This document shows positions 1-5,188 of a DNA stretch of 6,997 bases, piece after piece. A model generated the notes under the pieces. It had not been told where the DNA came from. It did no database searches and saw nothing but the letters and a program-made list of their open reading frames with translations. A program made the translations under genes and the position numbers. This DNA is from JAZQNF01 sp045641505 (GTDB lineage Bacteria > Bacillota > Clostridia > Lachnospirales > Bianqueaceae). How positions within the stretch are numbered: the first letter of the stretch is position 1; every line of letters starts with the position of its first letter. Location: assembly GCA_045641505.1 (NCBI GenBank), contig JAZUHB010000132.1, positions 1-6,997 of the forward strand, written 5' to 3'.

Positions 1-615
1 GCCGCCGATATAGAACACGTCGCAGAGCGAGGCGAACTCGCTAAGCGTCAGGTCGCAGGCGGGGCTCATCAGGCCGTAGCCGAGACGGGCGCCGTCGGCG
101 TAGAGGGTCATTCCGTAGTCCCGGCAGACCGCGTGCAGCGCTTCGAGCTCCTGTTTCGAATAAAGCGTTCCGCATTCGGTCGGGTAGGAAATGTACACCA
201 GGCCCGGAAACACCATATGATCGTGATTGGCGTCCGCGTAGAAGCGGTCGCAGAAGGCGCGGGCCTCGTCGGCGGAAAGCTTGCCGTCATGCTCCGGAAG
301 CGTCAGGACCTTGTGGCCGGCCATCTCGATCGCGCCGGCCTCATGGCCGTTCACGTGGCCGGTCTCACAGCAGAGGACGGCCTCGTAGGATTCGAGCAGC
401 GAGTCGATCACGAGCTGGTTGGTCTGGGTGCCTCCGGAAATGAAGAACACGTCCGCGTCGGGACACTCGCAGGCCTTGCGGATCTTTTCCTTGGCCCGGT
501 CGCAGAACGGATCGAGCCCGTAGCCGGGCGTCTGGACCATGTTGGTTTCGGCAAGGGCCTCGAGGATCTTCGGATGCGCGCCCTCCAGGTAATCACTGGC
601 AAATGAGTAATACAT
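1..615 (-). CDS. ltaE: Low-specificity L-threonine aldolase family PLP enzyme (N-terminal 205 residues, cut by window edge)
   Basis: This gene encodes a fold-type I PLP enzyme of the threonine aldolase / beta-eliminating lyase family. Such cytosolic enzymes cleave L-threonine or allo-threonine to glycine and acetaldehyde. Visible landmarks are GGTQTN at residues 61-66 (phosphate-binding turn), ETGHVNGHEAG at 84-94 with His87 expected to stack on PLP, and LYADGARLGY at 171-180 with Asp174 for the pyridine nitrogen. The reading ends at FYIGG (201-205). In the family this is followed by a T-K pair carrying the Schiff-base lysine, so the window stops just short of the catalytic residue and roughly 40% of a ~340-residue protein is missing. 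The start is the ATG at 615-613, five bases after AAAGGAG. The ATG at 619 is in another frame and too close to that site. The gene is probably last or near last in the visible operon. The family call is firm. The exact substrate is not, because relatives act on other beta-hydroxy amino acids. Confidence 0.9.
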   Translation of the reverse strand, partial: MYYSFASDYLEGAHPKILEALAETNMVQTPGYGLDPFCDRAKEKIRKACECPDADVFFISGGTQTNQLVIDSLLESYEAVLCCETGHVNGHEAGAIEMAGHKVLTLPEHDGKLSADEARAFCDRFYADANHDHMVFPGLVYISYPTECGTLYSKQELEALHAVCRDYGMTLYADGARLGYGLMSPACDLTLSEFASLCDVFYIGG

Positions 616-620
616 GCATG

Positions 621-627
621 CTCCTTT
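621..627 (-). promoter_or_regulatory. Shine-Dalgarno site of the threonine aldolase gene
   Basis: AAAGGAG reads on the minus strand from 627 to 621, five bases before the ATG at 615. It decides between two ATGs four bases apart (619 and 615): only 615 has proper spacing and opens the threonine aldolase frame. Confidence 0.85.
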
Positions 628-649
628 GGAACCTCCCGCAGGAGGCTCC
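628..649 (-). promoter_or_regulatory. Intercistronic hairpin directly upstream of the aldolase Shine-Dalgarno
   Basis: On the minus strand GGAGCCTCC (649-641) can pair with GGAGGTTCC (636-628) across a UGCG loop. That gives nine base pairs, one of them G-U. On the plus strand the same position is an A-C mismatch, so the structure suits minus-strand RNA. The last stem base directly abuts AAAGGAG, the aldolase ribosome site. No U-run follows it, so it is not an intrinsic terminator. It may act on mRNA stability or on translation initiation, which is inference. A weaker alternative is CTCCT (644-640) pairing with AGGAG (625-621), which would cover the ribosome site. Confidence 0.5.
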
Positions 650-676
650 GGTTTCATATTTTCGGTACTATGGAGA

Positions 677-696
677 GGCGTCAGCGGGATGACGCC
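677..696 (-). other. Perfect 7-bp inverted repeat straddling the stop codon of the FAD oxidoreductase gene
   Basis: Plus-strand GGCGTCA (677-683) and TGACGCC (690-696) are exact inverted copies separated by six bases. On the minus strand the TGA stop (683-681) lies inside the second arm. The bases after the stem are TCTCCATAG with no U-tract, so a standard intrinsic terminator is unlikely. It could be a 3'-end processing or stability hairpin between the oxidoreductase and the aldolase, or chance in GC-rich DNA. Confidence 0.45.
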
Positions 697-2213
697 AGGT
701 CCTTCAGTGTGTATTCCGCGGCGGCCCGGCCGCTTTCGATGGCCTGGGAATAGCCGTCGAGCTGAGAGCCGTGCCCTCCGCAGAAGCGAAGCCCGCGGAG
801 CGTGTAATCGAGCTTCTCCGCGGAACGGGCGCGGGCGAACAGGCCGTCGGGAGGCGCCCCGGCGTAGCCGTAGACGCAGCCGCGGGGCGTGCCGAGGTAT
901 CTCGCCCAGGTGACGGGCGTAGTGACCGCGATCTCCTCGATGTGACCGCGGATACGGACGTCTGTGAGACGCTCGAACTCTGCGATGAGCTCGGCCGCGA
1001 CGCGGTCCTTCACGGTGAAATAGTCCTCCTCGCGGACGTCCGCGAAGGGGTCGCCCGTGTAGAAGCGCGTAAGCTGAAGCAGCGTGGTTCCGGCGGGACT
1101 CGCGTCCGGGATCACCGCGTTCAGGACGTTCGCGGTAAAATCGGGTGGATTGCCGAGGGAAGAGGCATTCGCGTACTGCGCGGACGTATCGGCGTCGTGG
1201 AAGAAATAGACGTCGTAGCCGCGGAAGCCGAGCTCCTCATAGGGAATGTCGAGGCCGAGGCTCACGGTGACGGGGCTCTGGCCGAGCTCTCTGGCGCGGA
1301 GTAGCTTCTTCTCCCGCTCGGGGACCGCGCTCTCCTCCATCATGCGGCCGAACACGACGGACGGCATCAGGTTGGAGATCACGTGGCGGCAGGGAAGAAA
1401 GCGGCCGTCGGTAAGCTCGACGCCCTCGACTAAGCCTGCGCTCACGCGGATCCGCGCAGCCTCGCTGTTGTACCAGACCGCGCCCCCGAAGCGGCGGATC
1501 GCATCGTCGAAGGCAAGGCTCAGCTCGTGCGAACGGTACCGCGCGAGCCAGGGCTTCTGGGTCAGATAGGAATAAGTCATGCTGGCGTAGACGGCGAAGC
1601 TCATCTTCGTCGAATCGACGCCGAGGTAGTTCCAATAGGATTCGTAGATCTCGCGGGCCTTATCGGGCACGCCGAGCCGCCGGAGCGCCTCGTCGACCGG
1701 GACCGGGACCAGCCGGAGCAGGTCGGCGTAGTTCGCGAGAAGCTCGGGCAGGTCGCGGAGCTTTGGGTCGTTGCCGCGCGCGTCCAGCCATTCGATGCCC
1801 TCCTGGATCATCCGCGAGAGCTCCATCAGCCGCGTCATCGAAGCGAGGCTTCCGGGCGCCGCGGCCTCAACCGCGTCGAGATACCCGCGTACGTCCGCGG
1901 GGAGCGTCACATCGAAGGGCTCGTCCGGGTCCAGGCTGACGCAGCGGAAGGCCTCGTCCGAGGCGACCCAATCCACGTCGAGGCCAAGGCCTTCGAGGGT
2001 CCGCCGCAGCAGCCCCCTCTCCTCGCCCATCTGGCAAAGTTCGTGGAGCGAGGCCTCGAATTCGAAACGGCCGCGGACGTAGCTGGTCGCGCAGCCGCCG
2101 GGCAGATTGTGCTTTTCCAGCACGAGCACCTTTTTGCCCTTCTTTCCGAGCGTGGCCGCCGCCGCGAGACCGCCGTTTCCGGCACCGATCACGATCACGT
2201 CATACTGTTCCAA
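681..2213 (-). CDS. FAD-dependent oxidoreductase of the phytoene desaturase / carotenoid isomerase / retinol saturase family (COG1233-like)
   Basis: This is a 510-residue flavoprotein. The N-terminus (VIVIGAGNGGLAAA, glycines 10, 12 and 15) is a dinucleotide-binding beta-alpha-beta, followed by VLVLEKHNLPGG (30-40) with Glu33 placed for the FAD ribose. The C-terminal segment (about 474-500, RFCGGHGSQLDGYSQAIESG) is the second FAD-contacting motif of CrtI-type enzymes. YLGTPRGCVYGY at 439-450 matches the family's GT-x-G-x-x-YG signature. Length is normal. The start is TTG at 2213-2211, six bases after GGAAGGAG; the ATG at 2203-2201 is out of frame. Known relatives desaturate, saturate or isomerise polyenes, but none of the other carotenoid genes (phytoene synthase, prenyl synthase) is visible here. 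The substrate is therefore unknown and naming it crtI would overreach. It follows pepT by 39 bases and precedes the aldolase by 65, in the same direction. I see no signal peptide. Confidence 0.88.
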   Translation of the reverse strand: MEQYDVIVIGAGNGGLAAAATLGKKGKKVLVLEKHNLPGGCATSYVRGRFEFEASLHELCQMGEERGLLRRTLEGLGLDVDWVASDEAFRCVSLDPDEPFDVTLPADVRGYLDAVEAAAPGSLASMTRLMELSRMIQEGIEWLDARGNDPKLRDLPELLANYADLLRLVPVPVDEALRRLGVPDKAREIYESYWNYLGVDSTKMSFAVYASMTYSYLTQKPWLARYRSHELSLAFDDAIRRFGGAVWYNSEAARIRVSAGLVEGVELTDGRFLPCRHVISNLMPSVVFGRMMEESAVPEREKKLLRARELGQSPVTVSLGLDIPYEELGFRGYDVYFFHDADTSAQYANASSLGNPPDFTANVLNAVIPDASPAGTTLLQLTRFYTGDPFADVREEDYFTVKDRVAAELIAEFERLTDVRIRGHIEEIAVTTPVTWARYLGTPRGCVYGYAGAPPDGLFARARSAEKLDYTLRGLRFCGGHGSQLDGYSQAIESGRAAAEYTLKDLASSR

Positions 2214-2219
2214 AACGTT

Positions 2220-2227
2220 CTCCTTCC
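2220..2227 (-). promoter_or_regulatory. Shine-Dalgarno site supporting a TTG start
   Basis: GGAAGGAG (2227-2220) lies six bases before TTG at 2213. It is the strongest evidence that the FAD oxidoreductase starts at this rare codon, because no in-frame ATG or GTG lies between it and the GAGNGG nucleotide-binding loop at the very N-terminus. Confidence 0.85.
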
Positions 2228-2229
2228 GT

Positions 2230-2247
2230 GCCGGGCGTTGGGCCCGC
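2230..2247 (-). promoter_or_regulatory. Small GC-rich hairpin between pepT and the FAD oxidoreductase gene
   Basis: Minus-strand GCGGGC (2247-2242) can pair with GCCCGGC (2236-2230) with one bulged G and a five-base CCAAC loop. It ends two bases before the GGAAGGAG ribosome site and begins within eight bases of the pepT stop. No U-run follows, so it is not a terminator. It resembles the placement of the hairpin before the aldolase gene. A stability or processing role is inference. Confidence 0.35.
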
Positions 2248-2252
2248 TGTGT

Positions 2253-3500
2253 TCAAGGTCTTACCTTTACGATATTTTCCGCAAGAGCAATCTGGATCCT
2301 GACGGTCGCTTCCATGCTCTGCACGGGCACGAACTCGAAGCGGCTGTGGCCGTTCTCGTAGCCCGCGCTCAGGTTCGGACAGGGAAGACCGCGCTGCGAG
2401 AGGCTCGAGCCGTCCGTGCCGCCGCGGAACGCGAGGTGCACGGGCTCGATGCCCTGCGAGCGGATCGCGTCCGTAAGCGCGCCGATCATCCACGGCACCC
2501 GGTCCACGGCCTTTTTCATGCTGAAATAGCCGTTCGCGAAGACGAGCGAAACGGTGCCCTCGCCGTATCTCCGGTTCAGCTCATCGACCGCGCAGCGGAC
2601 CAAGGCCTTACGGGCCTCGAAGGAGGCCTCGTCGTGGTCGCGGATCAGACAGAAGACCTTCGCCTGCTCCACCGTGCCTTCGAAAACGTGGGGATGATAG
2701 AAGCCCTCGCGGCCCTCGGTGTACTGAGGGCGCTCCGCGGGAGGAAGCATCGCAAGGAACTCCGCGCCGATCTCCAGCGCGTTCTTCATGATGCCCTTCG
2801 CGGTTCCGGGATGAACGTTCTTGCCGATGACGGTCAGCTGCGCCTCGGTCGCGTTGAAGGTCTCGTCGCTGTAATAGCCCAGATGGTCGCCGTCGATCGT
2901 ATAGGCCGCGTCGCAGCCGAAGCGGGCGAAATCGAGGTCCTTCGCGAGCCCCCCGACCTCCTCGTCCGGCGTAAACGCGAGCGACACCGGCCCGTGAGGG
3001 ATCTCCGGGTGCGCGAGCAGGTATTCCGCCGCGGTCATGAGCTCCGCGATCGCGGCCTTGTCATCGCCGCCGAGAAGCGTCGTGCCGTCGGTCAGGACCA
3101 GATCCTGCCCGATATAGCGGGTCAGCATCGGGAACTCCTCCGGCGTCATCACGGTGCCGGCCGCCTCATTCAGCGTGACCGGGCCGCCGTCATAGCCGCG
3201 GAGCACCCAGGGCTCGACCTTCTCGCCGGGCACCTCGTCCGAGGTATCCATGTGGACCACGAAGCCTATCCTCGGGACCGGCTGCGCGACCGTCGCAGGA
3301 ATCTTCGCGTAGACGAGGCAGCACTCCTCGTCGAGATATACCTCCGACGCGCCGATGGAGCGGAGCTCGTCCCGCAGGAGCCGCGCCAGCGTCCACTGGC
3401 TGTCAGTCGAGGGTGTCCGCCCCGTGTTCGGCTTCGACTGCGTCCCGATCCTCGCGTAACGGATCAGACGCTCCGTGCACTTTTCCGCAAAACCGTTCAT
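2253..3500 (-). CDS. pepT: Peptidase T (tripeptide aminopeptidase, M20 family)
   Basis: Cytosolic di-zinc aminopeptidase that removes the N-terminal residue from tripeptides. The product is 415 residues, close to the ~408 of known PepT. Visible landmarks: VVHMDTSDEVPG (81-92) with ligand His83 and catalytic Asp85; LLGGDDKAA (142-150) with the bridging Asp146; FTPDEEVGG (176-184) with the general base and ligand glutamates 180/181; TIDGDHLG (201-208) with a likely ligand Asp; the KNVHPGTAKG lid element (227-236); FRGGTDGSSLS (358-368); and ENGHSRFEF (382-390) with ligand His385. All expected metal sites appear intact. The start is ATG at 3500-3498, where ATGA overlaps the upstream phosphoesterase stop (TGA 3499-3497). 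A longer in-frame reading to 3584 lies inside the upstream gene and adds 28 unrelated residues, so I reject it. No good Shine-Dalgarno precedes the ATG, so translation probably depends on coupling to the phosphoesterase. Confidence 0.96.
   Translation of the reverse strand: MNGFAEKCTERLIRYARIGTQSKPNTGRTPSTDSQWTLARLLRDELRSIGASEVYLDEECCLVYAKIPATVAQPVPRIGFVVHMDTSDEVPGEKVEPWVLRGYDGGPVTLNEAAGTVMTPEEFPMLTRYIGQDLVLTDGTTLLGGDDKAAIAELMTAAEYLLAHPEIPHGPVSLAFTPDEEVGGLAKDLDFARFGCDAAYTIDGDHLGYYSDETFNATEAQLTVIGKNVHPGTAKGIMKNALEIGAEFLAMLPPAERPQYTEGREGFYHPHVFEGTVEQAKVFCLIRDHDEASFEARKALVRCAVDELNRRYGEGTVSLVFANGYFSMKKAVDRVPWMIGALTDAIRSQGIEPVHLAFRGGTDGSSLSQRGLPCPNLSAGYENGHSRFEFVPVQSMEATVRIQIALAENIVKVRP
3497..3500 (-). 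other. ATGA stop/start overlap between the phosphoesterase and pepT
   Basis: The pepT ATG (3500-3498) shares two bases with the phosphoesterase TGA (3499-3497). The bases just upstream (CCGGATTCCGCG) hold no convincing Shine-Dalgarno. This is the classic layout for termination-reinitiation coupling. Confidence 0.85.
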
Positions 3501-5176
3501 CGCGGAATCCGGATCTCGGTGCCGTAGTCGATGTCGGCGAAGGGATTCACCACGCGGACCTTTTCGCCGCGGGAGTTCAGCCAATAGCAGACCTGCTCCG
3601 AGGGCGTGACCTCGATCTTCAGACCGATGCGGCTCGCGGGATCGTCGTCGGATTCGGGCTGCGTGAAGCCGCCGGCGGTGATCATCAGGTTCCAGAAATT
3701 GAAATCGGTCAGATAGCCGTTATAGGTGCCGCCCTCATACTCCTCATTGTAGACCAGGGGCGAAACGAAGGGCTCCACCGCGCCGGGCTCGAAGATCAGA
3801 AGCTCGTGCTGATGTCCGCAGACCGCCATGTCGAGATCCATCTGATTGAGGAGCTCGGTGAAGCGTGCCTTCACGTCCACATGGTCGCGGCGGTAGTTCA
3901 CGTAGACCACGGGGATGTGGGAGACGCAGAGCGTATAGCCGTAATCCTTGTATTCGCCGCTGTCGAACTCCGCCCGGATGAAGTCATACTGGTCCTCGTG
4001 ATAGTCATCGTAATGGGCGGTGCCGTAGAATTCCCACCAGCCGTCGTAGTGGTCCTCGCCGATATCCAGAACGATCACGTAGATATCGCCGAGATGGACG
4101 GTGTAGTAGAACATTCCGTTCCGGCTGCCCACATAGCGGTCGAGCTGCTCCGCGTAGGCGCCCTTGACCTCATGGTTGCCGCGGGCGTAGATGACGGGGA
4201 TCTCGCCGCCGGTCATCGCGAAGGCAAGCTCGTTGGCGTAGTTCGCGTCCGCGAAGCTATCCACCATCGAGATCATGTCGCCGCAGAGCACGAGGAAATC
4301 GTAGTCGCCGGCCTGTTTCTCGGTCTCGAGGGTCGCCTTCTTCATCATGTGGACGTCGGAGAAGCAGAAATAGTCGATGCCGTCCGAGGGATCGACGGGA
4401 CGGAAGTGATAGCTCTTCTCGATCGTGCGACCGAGGAAGCCGCCGAAGGGCCCCCGGTAGAAGACGCGCTGCGCCGAGATCTCGTAGCCGCCCGCGCGGT
4501 CGAGCACCTCCATCGGAACGCAGATCTTGTGCACGAGGGAGCCGCTCTTCTCACTGCCGTTGTACAGGTCATAGTATTCCTGCCCGTCCACGCGAACAGA
4601 GGCCAGGGACTGCGCGTTCGTCGAGAAGACGATCTGGTACTCGTCCTCCACCGCGTAGACCACGGGCTCGTAGCTCACATAGTTCACCGCGAAGCGGGTA
4701 AGGATGAGGCCCGCGCAGAGGATCAGCACACACAGCAGCGAATACTTGAACGCCTTGCTGTCACGAAGCGAGGTCTTCGGGTAGACGAAAATCAGAAAGC
4801 ACAGTGCGAGGATCACGAGGACCGCCGCCACGCTCTTCCAGAAGTTCGGCCAGACGAAGCGCATGTAGTCCGTCGCGCCGAGCGCGATGATCACGAGATT
4901 CGCGGCAAGAAAGAGCACGCCGATCCCCGCGAACACGAAGGGCCAGACCTTCCCGTCCTTCTTCGCCAGGAAGAAGATCAGGCAAAGGAGCGCGATCACG
5001 GCCAGCAGGATGCAAAGGTAAAGAGGAAGATAATACAGGAAGGCGCTTCCGCCGTCCTTGTAGCCGAGGGTCTTGCTGGTGCCGCTCCAGCAGGGGCGGA
5101 GCGCGAAGAACATCAGAAGGTTGAACAGATTCAGCACGAGGGCAACGAAGCCCGTAATTTTTCTCGCGGTTTTCAC
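3497..5176 (-). CDS. Membrane-anchored calcineurin-like metallophosphoesterase with five N-terminal helices
   Basis: The product is 559 residues. Hydrophobic stretches near 8-27, 46-70, 78-100, 113-132 and 145-164 suggest five transmembrane helices. Positive loops (MKTARK, AKKDGK, PKTSLRDSKAFK) fit an N-in topology that puts everything after about residue 165 outside the membrane. Residues ~170-262 look like the beta-sandwich that precedes the catalytic domain in purple-acid-phosphatase-like proteins (inference). The catalytic domain carries the full metallophosphoesterase motif set: SDVH (Asp274, His276), GD (Asp300), GNHE (Asn334, His335), SHIP (His420) and GHQH (His455, His457). It should therefore be an active di-metal phosphatase, phosphodiesterase or pyrophosphatase; the substrate cannot be read from sequence. 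The start is GTG at 5176-5174, forming GTGA with the rhaB stop. The nearest Shine-Dalgarno-like run (AAAGG, 5195-5191) is 14 bases away, so coupling to rhaB is likely. The next in-frame Met (residue 22) would destroy the first helix. It overlaps pepT by four bases downstream. Confidence 0.9.
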   Translation of the reverse strand: MKTARKITGFVALVLNLFNLLMFFALRPCWSGTSKTLGYKDGGSAFLYYLPLYLCILLAVIALLCLIFFLAKKDGKVWPFVFAGIGVLFLAANLVIIALGATDYMRFVWPNFWKSVAAVLVILALCFLIFVYPKTSLRDSKAFKYSLLCVLILCAGLILTRFAVNYVSYEPVVYAVEDEYQIVFSTNAQSLASVRVDGQEYYDLYNGSEKSGSLVHKICVPMEVLDRAGGYEISAQRVFYRGPFGGFLGRTIEKSYHFRPVDPSDGIDYFCFSDVHMMKKATLETEKQAGDYDFLVLCGDMISMVDSFADANYANELAFAMTGGEIPVIYARGNHEVKGAYAEQLDRYVGSRNGMFYYTVHLGDIYVIVLDIGEDHYDGWWEFYGTAHYDDYHEDQYDFIRAEFDSGEYKDYGYTLCVSHIPVVYVNYRRDHVDVKARFTELLNQMDLDMAVCGHQHELLIFEPGAVEPFVSPLVYNEEYEGGTYNGYLTDFNFWNLMITAGGFTQPESDDDPASRIGLKIEVTPSEQVCYWLNSRGEKVRVVNPFADIDYGTEIRIPR

Positions 5177-5188
5177 AGGATTTTCACA
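5168..5188 (-). repeat. Imperfect 11-base tandem repeat at the rhaB/phosphoesterase junction
   Basis: Minus-strand TGTGAAAATCC (5188-5178) is followed at once by TGTGAAAACC (5177-5168). The first copy encodes the end of RhaB (Val-Lys-Ile-Leu) and the second contains both the RhaB TGA stop and the phosphoesterase GTG start. A short duplication could have created the new start; chance is also possible. Confidence 0.4.
5173..5176 (-). other. GTGA stop/start overlap between rhaB and the phosphoesterase
   Basis: The GTG start (5176-5174) overlaps the rhaB TGA stop (5175-5173). Together with the ATGA overlap at the other end of the phosphoesterase gene, this places three genes in one coupled translation block. 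Confidence 0.8.

Noticed and set aside
133..606. A 157-codon plus-strand frame opposite the threonine aldolase
   Set aside because: The minus-strand reading carries PLP-enzyme motifs through the whole stretch, so this frame is a shadow.
613..620. An 8-base palindrome CATGCATG at the aldolase start
   Set aside because: It is explained by two neighbouring ATG triplets, and a single 8-base palindrome is expected by chance.
628..660. A possible intrinsic terminator in the 65-base gap (stem followed by a T-rich run)
   Set aside because: The T-rich bases lie on the plus-strand side, where no gene ends. In the direction of the real genes the stem is followed by AAAGGAG, not a U-tract.
1527..3527. 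A 666-codon open frame on the plus strand across the FAD oxidoreductase and pepT
   Set aside because: It lies antisense to two clearly recognised genes, has no ribosome site that I can see, and its protein is Arg/Val/Glu-rich with no motif. GC-rich third positions remove stops from the opposite strand.
3501..3584. A 28-residue N-terminal extension of PepT
   Set aside because: It lies inside the phosphoesterase gene, is Arg-rich and unlike PepT. The ATG at 3500 gives the normal family length and an ATGA overlap.
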